The notes: generated from the letters alone by a model not told the origin. A stretch of 46,289 nt of DNA from Eubacterium sp. (GCA_021769965.1 JAETRU010000023.1:1-46289); one strand, 5' to 3'; shown: positions 9,915 through 18,319, counted from the stretch's first letter. Numbers and translations are program-made.

Positions 9915-10079
9915 ATGAATTGCAAATGCAACCACAACATCCACTGCACTGTGAACCAGTGCGTGCACAATGAAAACAGGGAGAACTACTGTACCCTTGA
10001 TTCCATTACAGTAGGAACTCACGAGGCTAACCCTACCCAGAAACAGTGCACAGACTGCATGTCCTTCGAGCTGAAATAG
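9915..10079 (+). CDS. DUF1540 family small Cys-rich protein
   Basis: A 54-residue protein with a DUF1540-like pattern: Cys at 3, 5, 11, 16, 26, 45 and 48, ITVGTHEA in the middle and a CTDCMSF end. Such proteins are common in spore-forming Clostridia and probably bind metal; no function is established. AGGAGG precedes the ATG. It stands alone between radC (divergent) and sigK (same strand, about 100 bases on). Confidence 0.8.
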   Translation: MNCKCNHNIHCTVNQCVHNENRENYCTLDSITVGTHEANPTQKQCTDCMSFELK

Positions 10080-10131
10080 CCGGGCACAGCCAAAGAAAGT
10101 CCATGCCTTTTTCCAGATAGCCATGCACTTC

Positions 10132-10171
10132 ACCCCCTCTTTCCGCATATGTTTAATTGCGAAGAGGGGGT
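10132..10171 (+). promoter_or_regulatory. inverted repeat covering the sigK ribosome binding site
   Basis: A perfect 10-base repeat: ACCCCCTCTT (10132-10141) and AAGAGGGGGT (10162-10171), 20-base loop. The right arm contains the G-rich ribosome binding site of sigK (10166-10170), so folding of the mRNA would hide it. Regulation is inferred. Confidence 0.5.
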
Positions 10172-10178
10172 TACATAT

Positions 10179-10805
10179 ATGAGCAGTTCCTTTCCACTGC
10201 CACTATCAGAAAACGAAGAAAAAAGATACGTAGAACTTATGGAAGCTGGCGACCCCTGCGCCAAAGACGTTTTGATCGAAAGAAATCTGCGTCTGGTCGC
10301 TCACATTGCCAGAAAATATACCAGCCCCGGTGCATCTGCTGAAGACCTGATCTCCATCGGGACCATCGGTCTGATCAAAGCGGTCAGCACCTATACCAGC
10401 AAGAAATCCGCGCGGCTGGCGACCTACGCCGCGCGGTGCATTGAAAACGAGATCCTCATGAGCATCCGGACAGCCAGGAAGACCCGTCAGGAAGTATCCA
10501 TCAGTCTGCCCATAGGCACAGACAAGGATGGAAACGAGATCAGTCTCAACGATATCCTGGGAACTGATCCCGATGAGATCATCGACAATCTGAACCTGAA
10601 ATTCCGCATTCAGGAGCTGTATCGCGTCATGGATCAGGTTCTGACGCCCCGTGAAAAGAAGATCATCTATCTGCGGTACGGCCTGGACGGCAACAGTCCC
10701 AGGACCCAGCGGGAGATCGCCGCGTCCATGAATATCAGCCGCTCCTACGTCTCCAGAATAGAAAAGAAGGCTCTGAGCAAGCTGCGCGGCGGCCTGCAGC
10801 AGTAA
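10179..10805 (+). CDS. sigK: SigK-type sporulation sigma factor without pro-sequence
   Basis: Sigma-70 group protein directing RNA polymerase. Region 2 includes NLRLVAHIARKY, EDLISIGTIGLIKAV and the -10 recognition stretch RLATYAARCIENEI. Region 4 has LTPREKKIIYLRYGL and the helix-turn-helix TQREIAASMNISRSYVSRIEKKALSKL. PIGTDKDGNEISLNDILGTD is characteristic of SigK/SigE. The start at 10179 (208 residues) has a G-rich ribosome binding site eight bases upstream; an ATG at 10149 has none. The protein begins at MSSSFPLPLSE, matching mature SigK, so no inhibitory pro-peptide is encoded. Confidence 0.85.
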   Translation: MSSSFPLPLSENEEKRYVELMEAGDPCAKDVLIERNLRLVAHIARKYTSPGASAEDLISIGTIGLIKAVSTYTSKKSARLATYAARCIENEILMSIRTARKTRQEVSISLPIGTDKDGNEISLNDILGTDPDEIIDNLNLKFRIQELYRVMDQVLTPREKKIIYLRYGLDGNSPRTQREIAASMNISRSYVSRIEKKALSKLRGGLQQ

Positions 10806-10834
10806 CTGCATGCCGCCGGCGATACCTCTGGCGG

Positions 10835-12409
10835 TCAATAGAGCCAGTTTGCGATCTCCTCAAAGACAGGAAGCGCCGAGCCGCTTCCTGTCTTTCCGTT
10901 TTCCGCAAAGACGGTAACCGTATATCGCGGATGATCCGCGGGAAACCAGCCGGTAAACCACCCGTGCACCGTATCCCCGCCGGCTTCGGCCGACCCGGTC
11001 TTTCCGGCAATAGCTACATGGGTCTCACTTCCGGCAGCCGTTCCGGACAGGCAGACCTGTTTCATCATAGATGCCACGGAAGAAGCCGTTGATGCTGTGA
11101 CCCTTCTGACGCCGCTCTCATCCTGACTGCTTTTGCTCATGATCACATCGATACTGCGGTTTATGCCGCCGCTGGCGATAATATTGGTCATCCGCGCGAT
11201 CTGTATCGGGGTGACAAGAAGGTCGCCCTGTCCCACCGCCAGATTGGCAAGCCCGCTGTACGACCTGTCCGCCTCAGCAGGAAACGCGCCGGCCTCTTCC
11301 TCAGAAAACCCTTCCAGTACCCGCTCAGAAAGTCCCAGCCGCCGCGCCATCTCTATGATATTCTCTGCCCCGGTCTTCTCCGCCAGTCTGGCGAAATAAC
11401 AGTTGCAGGAGCACGCGAACGCTTCCGTCATATTCAGCTTTCCATGACCGTCTTCTTTATCGCTGCAGACCATCGTGACCCCGTTTACTTCTGTCTTTCC
11501 GCTGCAGGTAAAAGTAAACCCCTCGTCAGCGCAGCCGCTTTCCAGCGCCGCGGCTGCCACAGCGATCTTAAAAACAGAACCCGGCGGATACTGGCCCTGC
11601 AGCGTCTTATTCATCAGTTCTCCGTGATCCGAGGTCAGATAGCCTGCTAACCGGTTGGGGTCAAAGGACGGCGTGCTTGCCATAGCCAGCACCTGCCCCG
11701 TCTCTGTGTCCAGAACCACTGCCGATCCGTTGATCTCTTTTTCTGTCAGTATCTTTTCCACTTCTTCCTGCAGGGTTTTGTCGATGGTGGTGACCAGAGA
11801 AGATGGCTGCATGCCTGCAGAGTGATCTGCGCTCTGGGACAGTCCAAGCCCCCGCACAGGCTGTCCGGTCCCGCTTCCGGTCAGCGACAGCATGGCAGAG
11901 GAAGCCGAAAGACGATACTGATACAGCTTTTCCAGCCCCGACTGACCCAGTCCGTCCGCGTCCACATAGCCGATCAAATGGGCCGCAGCCTGCCTCTCCC
12001 CGTACCGGGTCCCGCAGCAAAAAGCGTACGCGCCGTATTCTGATACCAGACGGCGGTTCAGAATACGGTTAAACGCAGTCAGTTTATATACTGTATAGTT
12101 CCCGCCCATCGCGCCTGCCTCACAGCCTCCGGCTCCCTGTATCAGCCTCAGGAGATCCGTGTCCACTCTGTTTTTTTCCACCAGATAATAGTAGTGCTGG
12201 CAGTTGTCGGTCAGAGGCAGCATGTTTCTATCATAGATCACGCCCCGCCGGTCCTGACTGTAGATCTGAATAGACTGCTGGCCTGCCGCGCCTTCCCGCA
12301 GCGCCTCTCCGCAGATGATCTGAATATAGCCGAGGCGGAAACACAGAGCCAGTACTGCTGCCGCTGTGACCCAGAACAGGATCCTTCCTCTTTTTCGCAT
12401 GTATGTCAC
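10835..12409 (-). CDS. Class B penicillin-binding protein, PbpA/SpoVD-like
   Basis: Membrane-anchored DD-transpeptidase. One N-terminal helix (about 11-28), RGVIYDRN dimerisation start, and catalytic motifs SxxK at S278-K281, SCN at S334-N336 and KTG at K470. At 524 residues it is compact and has no PASTA domain. Convergent with sigK (29 bases between stops). A role in sporulation or a second division/elongation PBP is possible, but the sequence does not decide. A GTG start at 12409 fits GGAGGAAGG spacing better than the ATG at 12400. Confidence 0.85.
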   Translation of the reverse strand: MTYMRKRGRILFWVTAAAVLALCFRLGYIQIICGEALREGAAGQQSIQIYSQDRRGVIYDRNMLPLTDNCQHYYYLVEKNRVDTDLLRLIQGAGGCEAGAMGGNYTVYKLTAFNRILNRRLVSEYGAYAFCCGTRYGERQAAAHLIGYVDADGLGQSGLEKLYQYRLSASSAMLSLTGSGTGQPVRGLGLSQSADHSAGMQPSSLVTTIDKTLQEEVEKILTEKEINGSAVVLDTETGQVLAMASTPSFDPNRLAGYLTSDHGELMNKTLQGQYPPGSVFKIAVAAAALESGCADEGFTFTCSGKTEVNGVTMVCSDKEDGHGKLNMTEAFACSCNCYFARLAEKTGAENIIEMARRLGLSERVLEGFSEEEAGAFPAEADRSYSGLANLAVGQGDLLVTPIQIARMTNIIASGGINRSIDVIMSKSSQDESGVRRVTASTASSVASMMKQVCLSGTAAGSETHVAIAGKTGSAEAGGDTVHGWFTGWFPADHPRYTVTVFAENGKTGSGSALPVFEEIANWLY

Positions 12410-12427
12410 GTCGACCTTCCTCCAATA

Positions 12428-12463
12428 AAAAAGACTTTGAAGGTATTTTCTCCCTCAAAGTCT
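12428..12463 (-). terminator. terminator after the DUF1015 gene
   Basis: On the - strand, AGACTTTGAGGG pairs with CCTTCAAAGTCT (one bulge), followed by TTTTTTATT. It separates the nrdR-cmk-DUF1015 group from the downstream PBP gene, whose own promoter is not evident. Confidence 0.8.
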
Positions 12464-12480
12464 CTGGTTATACGTGCGGT

Positions 12481-13722
12481 TTACAGTCTGTGAATAAACA
12501 GACCGCTTCCCAGCTTCGGCTCAAACCATGTGGATTTCGGCGGCATGATCTTATCGCAGTCGGCAATGTGCATCAGTTCCTCCATAGACACAGGGTAGAC
12601 CGCAAAAGCGATCCGCATGTCACTTTCAGCTCTGCGCACCAGTTCACCAAGCCCCCGGATACCTCCGACAAAGTCAATGCGTTCATCGGTTCTCGGATCT
12701 TCGATATGAAAGACCGGTTCCAGCACCCGTTCCTGCAGGATAGACACGTCAAGCGCCCTGATCTCGTCGCGGGGGACCAGATCAGGATCAAGCGCCATGG
12801 AGTACCACTGGCCGTCCAGATACATGGAAAATTCATGCGGTCTTGCAGGTCTGTACGGTTTTTCGCCTTGTTCTGTCAGCATAAATCCGGCCTGGCGGAT
12901 CTTCTCAAAGAGCTGCTCCGGCGTATTGCCTGCCAGATCTGCCACGACCCGGTTGTAGTCCATGACCGCCAGCTCTCCCGCAGGAAAGATAACAGCCATG
13001 AAATAGTTGAATTCCTCGTCGCCGCTGAATCCGGGATGCTGCTCTCTCCGCAGTTTACCCACTCTGTAGGCGGAAGCGCTGCGGTGATGCCCGTCGGCTA
13101 TGTACATCCGCGGGACCTGCTCAAACGCCCCGGTCAGAGCCTCTACAGCCGCAGCCTCAGACACGGCCCACAGGGTATGACGGACATCCCTTTGATCGGT
13201 GAAATCGTAGCACGGATCATGGCGCGCTGTCCAGTCTTTCGTCAAAGCTGTGACTTCCGCGTTGTCCCGATAAGCCAGGAACACCGGCTCAGTGTCGGCG
13301 TTGCAGGTGTCAAAGTGGCGGATCCGGTCAGCCTCTTTTTCCACTCTGGTCAGTTCGTGACGCCGAATGCTGCCGTTCTCGTAGGCGTCGATACTGACGC
13401 AGCCCACGACGCCGGTCTGCTCTCTGCCGTCCATGATCTGTCTGTAGATATACAGGCACGGCTTCTCATCCTGCATCAGAACGCCTTCTGCCAGAAAACG
13501 CTCCAGATTGTCTGCCGCCTTCTGATAAACTGCCTCACTATATACATCGTTTTCCTCCGGCAGATCGATCTCTGCCCGGCTGATGTGAAGAAAACTGCAG
13601 GAATTCCCTGCGGCCATTTCTGCTGCTTCACTGCGATTCATCACATCGTAGGGAAGGGCCAGCACTTTTTCTGCTTTGTCCGCAGCCGGCCGAACTGCTG
13701 CAAAGGGTCTTACTATCGCCAT
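12481..13722 (-). CDS. DUF1015 family protein
   Basis: A 413-residue cytoplasmic protein of the DUF1015 family. Recognised by the N-terminal PFAAVRP...LPYDVMNRSEA, HELTRVEKEADR and the conserved YIADGHHRSASA (about 216-227), which resembles a ParB/Srx-like nucleotide site. Function is unestablished; in many bacteria it neighbours serine-biosynthesis genes, but not here. It begins directly after the cmk stop codon, so it is cotranscribed with cmk, and ends in a clear terminator. Confidence 0.85.
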   Translation of the reverse strand: MAIVRPFAAVRPAADKAEKVLALPYDVMNRSEAAEMAAGNSCSFLHISRAEIDLPEENDVYSEAVYQKAADNLERFLAEGVLMQDEKPCLYIYRQIMDGREQTGVVGCVSIDAYENGSIRRHELTRVEKEADRIRHFDTCNADTEPVFLAYRDNAEVTALTKDWTARHDPCYDFTDQRDVRHTLWAVSEAAAVEALTGAFEQVPRMYIADGHHRSASAYRVGKLRREQHPGFSGDEEFNYFMAVIFPAGELAVMDYNRVVADLAGNTPEQLFEKIRQAGFMLTEQGEKPYRPARPHEFSMYLDGQWYSMALDPDLVPRDEIRALDVSILQERVLEPVFHIEDPRTDERIDFVGGIRGLGELVRRAESDMRIAFAVYPVSMEELMHIADCDKIMPPKSTWFEPKLGSGLFIHRL

Positions 13723-14376
13723 CTATCTCTTCATCTCCCTGCAAATAAATTCTATAACTTCTTCTATGGTCATGTTCGTAGTATCGATCTCCACGGCGTC
13801 CTCGGCCCTGCGCAGAGGATCCACTTCGCGGTGGGTATCATTATAGTCCCGCGCGTTGATGTCTTTCAGGACCTGTTCGAAGGTGATCTGTCCGTCCTTC
13901 GCCGCAAGCTCCTTAAAACGCCTTCTGGCCCGCTCTTCCGGCGCCGCCGTGATAAAGAACTTGTACTCGGCGTCAGGAAACACTACAGTCCCGATGTCTC
14001 TCCCGTCCATGATGACGCTCTTCTCGCCGCCCATCTTCCGCTGCAGCTCCACCAGTCTTCTTCTTACCATGGCAAGTGCTGAACAGTCGGAAGCCTGTTT
14101 TGATATCTCCGGCGTGCGGATCTTATCACTGATCACCTCTCCGTCCAGAACGGTATCGCCGTGACGGAAATCGATGTCAGTCGTATCCAGCAGACGGCTG
14201 ATGGCTTCCGCATCAGAAAGCGCCACCCCCTGCTGCAGCATCTTATAGCCTACAGCCCGGTACATGGCGCCGGTATCGATATAATCAAGGGACAGCCTGT
14301 CTGCTATCGCCCTGGCAATGGTACTTTTCCCGGCCCCGCTGGGACCGTCAACTGCAACTCTGATGATGTCTTTCAT
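13723..14376 (-). CDS. cmk: Cytidylate kinase
   Basis: Phosphorylates CMP and dCMP to the diphosphates. P-loop GPSGAGKS at 11-18, followed by YIDTGAMYRAVGY, the CMP-binding DGRDIGTVVFPDA and the lid region RARRRFKEL. The 217 residues are standard for the bacterial family. Eight bases downstream of nrdR and abutting the DUF1015 gene, forming one short operon. Confidence 0.96.
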   Translation of the reverse strand: MKDIIRVAVDGPSGAGKSTIARAIADRLSLDYIDTGAMYRAVGYKMLQQGVALSDAEAISRLLDTTDIDFRHGDTVLDGEVISDKIRTPEISKQASDCSALAMVRRRLVELQRKMGGEKSVIMDGRDIGTVVFPDAEYKFFITAAPEERARRRFKELAAKDGQITFEQVLKDINARDYNDTHREVDPLRRAEDAVEIDTTNMTIEEVIEFICREMKR

Positions 14377-14384
14377 ACTCGCTC

Positions 14385-14840
14385 CTATTTATTTCCAAAA
14401 ATTTTTTCTATTTCCTTGACAAAGGTATTCACGTCTGTAAACTGCCGGTATACTGAGGCAAAACGGACATAAGCCACCTCGTCCAGTTCCTTCAGCTGCT
14501 CCATGACAAGCTCCCCGATGAAAGTGCTCTCCACTTCTTTCTCCATCAGGTTGTTGAGTCCCCGCTCTATATTTAAGGCCACTCTCTCCATGTCGGCCAG
14601 CGATACGGGTCTCTTCTCACAGGCCTTGATGATGCCGTTTAAGACCTTGTTCCGGTCAAAGGCTTCACGCCTGCCGTCTTTTTTGATGATCATGATGATA
14701 GACTCTTCCACCTTCTCATAGGTCGTGAACCGCTTCCCGCATTTTTCACAGCCTCTGCGCCGTCTGATCGCGTGGCCCTCCTCTGTCGGTCTTGAATCGA
14801 TGACTTTGGTGTCCGGGTTTTCACAATATGGACATCTCAT
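14385..14840 (-). CDS. nrdR: Transcriptional repressor NrdR
   Basis: Zinc-ribbon and ATP-cone repressor of ribonucleotide reductase genes. The zinc site is C3, C6, C31 and C34, the linker RRRRGCEKCGKRFTTYE is canonical, and the ATP-cone spans about 49-139 (KKDGRREAFDRNKVLNGI). Length 151 is typical. First gene of the nrdR-cmk-DUF1015 group, divergent from ylmC. Confidence 0.97.
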   Translation of the reverse strand: MRCPYCENPDTKVIDSRPTEEGHAIRRRRGCEKCGKRFTTYEKVEESIIMIIKKDGRREAFDRNKVLNGIIKACEKRPVSLADMERVALNIERGLNNLMEKEVESTFIGELVMEQLKELDEVAYVRFASVYRQFTDVNTFVKEIEKIFGNK

Positions 14841-14956
14841 TTCTTTCTTCCTCCTCGTATCTCTGCCCCGGCATCGCGGGCGGCAGCATCTATGAGTATT
14901 GTACTACATCTCGCGGCCTTTTACCAGAAAAAGATTCATCTTGTCCTCTGCGCGCG

Positions 14957-14965
14957 CATACAATA
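14957..14965 (+). promoter_or_regulatory. possible SigE/SigK-type -10 before ylmC
   Basis: CATACAATA matches the -10 consensus of mother-cell sigma factors and lies about 30 bases before the ylmC start. No convincing -35 partner is visible, so this is tentative. Confidence 0.3.
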
Positions 14966-14996
14966 AGATCAGGAAGAACAACGAGGAGGAGCGCAT

Positions 14997-15266
14997 ATGC
15001 TGAGTACGGACAAACTGAAGAACAAAGAAGTCATCAATATCGCGGACGGCAGAAGTCTGGGATTCATCTGCGATATCGAAGTCGATCTGGAAGGCGGCAC
15101 CATCGACGGCATCGTCATCCCCGCAGAACGGGGTCTCTTTCACCTTTTCGGCGGCAGAGAGGACGATACTGTGATAAAATGGGACAGGATAAGAACCATC
15201 GGCGACGATGTAGTTCTGGTGGAGCTGGACAGCGGCTTCAGCGATATCGCGGGATTTTTGAAATAG
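14997..15266 (+). CDS. YlmC/YmxH family PRC-barrel sporulation protein
   Basis: An 89-residue PRC-barrel-like protein: KLKNKEVINIADGRSLGFICDIEVDLEGG is followed by IVIPAERG and DDTVIKWDRIRTIGDDVVLVEL, as in YlmC/YmxH proteins of spore formers. Molecular role is unknown. GAGGAGG precedes the ATG. Monocistronic, ending in a strong terminator. Confidence 0.85.
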   Translation: MLSTDKLKNKEVINIADGRSLGFICDIEVDLEGGTIDGIVIPAERGLFHLFGGREDDTVIKWDRIRTIGDDVVLVELDSGFSDIAGFLK

Positions 15267-15294
15267 CGCGGTTTGAGACAGCGCAGAAGGATTT

Positions 15295-15350
15295 AAAAAG
15301 TATAGCCTTCGCTCCGGGCAGAGCGGCGGCTATACTTTTTTCTTTTTCGT
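15295..15350 (+). terminator. ylmC terminator, possibly shared with the symporter
   Basis: Perfect 13-base arms at 15295-15307 and 15328-15340, with T runs on the + side and A runs on the other, so it can work in both directions between the convergent genes. Confidence 0.85.
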
Positions 15351-15366
15351 TTATTTTATTCTGCGT

Positions 15367-16779
15367 TTACGCGCTGATCTTCATATGCGCTTCTTTTTCA
15401 AAGTATTCCTTTGTTTCTCTGGCCACGACGCCGCTGAGAGCTACCAGCGCGATCAGATTCGGGATCGCCATGAGTCCGTTGAAAATATCAGCCAGGGTCC
15501 ACACAGCTTCCACGGTCAGGAACGGTCCGATCAGAACTGCCGCGATATACAGCCATTTATAGGTCAGCAGCACGTTCTTTTTCTTGCCGGCCAGATATTC
15601 CAGACATCTTTCGGAATAATAGTCCCAGCCCAGAATGGTAGTGAACGCAAAGAAGGACAGGCACATCATCAGGATGAACGCGCCGGTGCTCTGGCTCCAT
15701 GGAAGTCCTTTGCCGAAAGCGTATGCGGTACACTCCGCACCCTCCAGACCCTGCTCGGTCGCGCCGGTGATCACCAGAGTCGTTCCGGTCATGGTACAGA
15801 TGATGATCGTATCGATGAAGGTTCCGGTCATGGAGATCAGTCCCTGTCTTACGCTGGTCTTGGTCTGTGCCGCTGCTGCCGCGATCGGCGCGCTTCCCAG
15901 ACCGGCCTCATTGGAGAAGATACCTCTGGCAACGCCCTTCTGCACAGCTACCATCATAGCGCCCAGCGCGCCGCCTGCCGCAGCTCTGAGACCGAAAGCA
16001 GACTGTACGATGGTAACGATGGCTGCCGGAAACTCTTTGATGTTATAGATAAGGATCGCCAGGCATACCAGCACATAGGTGACAGCCATAAACGGCACGA
16101 TGACGGTGGTAACGCTGGAAATACGTTTGATGCCGCCGATGACTACCAGAGCTGTCGCCGCTGCAACGACGACTGCCGTCACGACGACCGCGACGGAGTA
16201 CTCACCGCCGAACAGGGATATCATATGCCGGCTGTCAGGGTCGGCAAAATTCTTGACCGCGGACGCGATGCCGTTGACCTGAGTGATGGTTCCGATGCCG
16301 AGAAGTCCCGCGCCGATTCCAAAGACAGCAAACAGCTTGGCAAGCCACTTCCATCCGGCACCCATACCTTTTTCGATATAGTAGAACGGTCCGCCCAGGG
16401 CATGGCCCTCTTCGTCGATCGTTCTGTACTTGACTGCAAGAAGGCCTTCTGAATACTTGGTAGCCATTCCGAAGAAGGCTGCCAGGACCATCCAGAACAG
16501 AGCGCCCGGACCGCCGGCAACGACAGCCGTAGCGACGCCTACGATATTTCCTGTACCGATGGTGGCTGCCATAGCGGTACAGAACGCGCCGAAGCTGGTT
16601 ACTTCACCCTCCGCGCCTTCTTCATTGCTGACCATAAACTTCAGGGCTTTGCCCAGCTTTCTGACCTGCAGCACCTTTACCCGGCATGTCAGAAGGATGC
16701 CGGTCCCCATGATGAGCACGATGAGGGGAATGCCCCAGACAAAATCGTCAACGCTCTTCAATACTTCTGTAAAATTCAT
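15367..16779 (-). CDS. Sodium:alanine/glycine symporter (AGCS family)
   Basis: Imports alanine or glycine with Na+ (or H+). The 470-residue protein has about ten or eleven membrane helices and the family hallmarks ATIGTGNIVGVATAVVAGGPGALFW, FSNEAGLGSAPIAAAAA and GTFIDTIIICTMTGTT. A glycine riboswitch in its leader suggests glycine is the substrate or signal. Monocistronic. The ribosome binding site AGGAGAGG lies before the ATG. Confidence 0.95.
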   Translation of the reverse strand: MNFTEVLKSVDDFVWGIPLIVLIMGTGILLTCRVKVLQVRKLGKALKFMVSNEEGAEGEVTSFGAFCTAMAATIGTGNIVGVATAVVAGGPGALFWMVLAAFFGMATKYSEGLLAVKYRTIDEEGHALGGPFYYIEKGMGAGWKWLAKLFAVFGIGAGLLGIGTITQVNGIASAVKNFADPDSRHMISLFGGEYSVAVVVTAVVVAAATALVVIGGIKRISSVTTVIVPFMAVTYVLVCLAILIYNIKEFPAAIVTIVQSAFGLRAAAGGALGAMMVAVQKGVARGIFSNEAGLGSAPIAAAAAQTKTSVRQGLISMTGTFIDTIIICTMTGTTLVITGATEQGLEGAECTAYAFGKGLPWSQSTGAFILMMCLSFFAFTTILGWDYYSERCLEYLAGKKKNVLLTYKWLYIAAVLIGPFLTVEAVWTLADIFNGLMAIPNLIALVALSGVVARETKEYFEKEAHMKISA

Positions 16780-16810
16780 TTCTTCCTCTCCTCTTTCTTG
16801 AAAATAATTG

Positions 16811-16846
16811 AAAGTAAAACAAAAGCCGAATTTGAAAAATCCGGCT
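16811..16846 (-). terminator. expression-platform terminator of the glycine riboswitch
   Basis: Arms 16824-16833 and 16837-16846 form a 10-pair stem (one G-U), followed on the - strand by TTTTGTTTTAC. It lies between the aptamer and the symporter start, where an expression platform is expected. Confidence 0.75.
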
Positions 16847-16884
16847 CTGGAGGGATGACATAAGCGATTTAGATATTACACTAT

Positions 16885-16985
16885 TGGCTCTGTCCTCTTT
16901 GCCTGAGATATCACGCGCAGGTTGCTTATGCCTGCCCGCTTAAACCTTCGGCGACCTTTTCCGGTTCTCTCCAGAGAGATAGCTT
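16885..16985 (-). ncRNA. glycine riboswitch, apparently one aptamer
   Basis: On the - strand the aptamer shows the conserved elements in order: CTCTGGAGAGAACC, CGCCGAAGG, a variable hairpin, then ATATCTCAGGCAAA and GAGGACAGAG. Most glycine riboswitches have two aptamers; I see no second full copy between here and the promoter or the terminator. A seven-base stretch in the variable hairpin (16924-16930) is complementary to 16859-16865 downstream, a possible switching contact. Confidence 0.88.
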
Positions 16986-17053
16986 CTTTTCACTTTGATC
17001 TGCCTTCTGACGCATTTGACGGACATCCGACCGAAAAGTCAGCCGCCGCAGGC

Positions 17054-17122
17054 AAAAAAGAAAGGCCAAATCAGATGATATACAAACTACGCATGCCAGT
17101 ATACCATACAATTTGGCCCTTT
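17054..17122 (-). terminator. terminator of the trigger-factor-like gene enclosing a promoter
   Basis: On the - strand AAAGGGCCAAAT (17111-17122) pairs with ATTTGGCCTTT (17061-17071; one bulge), then CTTTTTTG. The promoter of the riboswitch transcript lies in the long loop. Confidence 0.55.
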
Positions 17123-17126
17123 GCAA
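17098..17126 (-). promoter_or_regulatory. promoter of the glycine riboswitch-symporter transcript
   Basis: TTGCAA (17121-17126) and TATACT (17098-17103) are 17 bases apart on the - strand, upstream of the aptamer. Confidence 0.7.
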
Positions 17127-17164
17127 CAAATTTTATCAAATTACTTTGTTTATTTGTTCACTTT

Positions 17165-18241
17165 TTATTTTTCTTTTGCGTATTCCATGACTTTATCCAT
17201 GACTTTGTTGAGCAGCATGATCGTTCTCGCGTTCTGATTATCCAGATACTCTTTGATGGTCATGCCGTAAGCGGATTCAAAAGTATCCTCGTCCATGCCG
17301 GAGGCTTCCAGCACCTGATCGATGTACTTCTGATACTCGTCATCCGTTACTTCCAGGTCTTCCTTTTCCGCGATGGCGTATACCAGCATTTCCTGGAACA
17401 TATTTTTCTCAATATTGTCACTCAGCGCTTTCTTAAACTCTTTTTCCGTATAACCGGCGCTTTCCAGATATTCGTCCAGCTCCATGTCATTGTCTTCGGC
17501 ATCCTTCTTGATGGCTTCCATCTGCTCTTCGATCTGCGCGTCTTTTTCCTCAGGATACTTGATGATCTCAGATTTCTCCACAATCTCTTCCCAGAGAGCG
17601 TTCTTCACCTGCATCTCCGCATTTTCCTGCTTTGACGCCAGAAGATCCTTCTTGACAGAAGCCTCGTAATCCTTCAGGTTATCGTAATCGCTGTTAGCCT
17701 TGACGAAGTCCAGATCATAATCAGGCACGATCTTCACGTCCTTGGTCTTGATCTTTACCTCAAAGGTAACATCCTTACCGGCAACATCCTTGTTCTGATA
17801 GTCATCCGGGAACTTCAGATCCAGAGTGACTGTCTCGCCGACTTCCTTACCGATCAGGCCTTCTACGAATCCGTCGATCATAGACGTGGTACCGATGGTG
17901 ATGGCATAGTCGTCGCTGCTGCCTCCCTCAAAGGTCTTTCCGTCGATCTTTCCCTCAAAGGATACATTGATGGTATCGCCGTCCTTGACCTTGCCGCTCT
18001 CTGCCTTTTCTGTAGTAGCCTTGTCCTGACAACGCTTGTCGATCTCGTCCTGTACTTCCTCGGCGCTGACAGAAACAGAGATCTTGTCATATTCCAGGCC
18101 CTTATACTCAGCTAACTTTACATATTCAGAAAGCTTAACATCACTGTATGGCTGTTCCTCTCCGCCGCAGCCGGTCAGAACCAGCATGGAGGACAGGCTC
18201 AGTGCCGTGATCAGACCTGCGCATAGTAACTTTTTCTTCAT
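17165..18241 (-). CDS. Trigger-factor-like lipoprotein with FKBP domain
   Basis: Probable extracytoplasmic peptidyl-prolyl isomerase/foldase. A lipoprotein signal ends in LTGC (C25). An FKBP-type domain spans about 85-168 (DGDTINVSFEGKIDG, MIDGFVEGLIGKEVGET), followed by a helical trigger-factor C-terminal-like region rich in Glu, Lys and Asp (about 190-358). Ribosome-associated trigger factor has neither a signal nor a lipobox, so this is a separate membrane-anchored version, perhaps filling the PrsA role. Monocistronic. Confidence 0.85.
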   Translation of the reverse strand: MKKKLLCAGLITALSLSSMLVLTGCGGEEQPYSDVKLSEYVKLAEYKGLEYDKISVSVSAEEVQDEIDKRCQDKATTEKAESGKVKDGDTINVSFEGKIDGKTFEGGSSDDYAITIGTTSMIDGFVEGLIGKEVGETVTLDLKFPDDYQNKDVAGKDVTFEVKIKTKDVKIVPDYDLDFVKANSDYDNLKDYEASVKKDLLASKQENAEMQVKNALWEEIVEKSEIIKYPEEKDAQIEEQMEAIKKDAEDNDMELDEYLESAGYTEKEFKKALSDNIEKNMFQEMLVYAIAEKEDLEVTDDEYQKYIDQVLEASGMDEDTFESAYGMTIKEYLDNQNARTIMLLNKVMDKVMEYAKEK

Positions 18242-18319
18242 AGCTTCATTCCTCTAATCTATCTTACTTATCTGCCGCATAGCCCCGCGGTCTTTCCGAC
18301 CGCAGCAGCAGACTATCTC

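Noticed and set aside
12403-14082. 559-codon open frame on the + strand
   Set aside because: It lies opposite DUF1015 and cmk, both clearly coding; its protein is compositionally odd and has no ribosome binding site.
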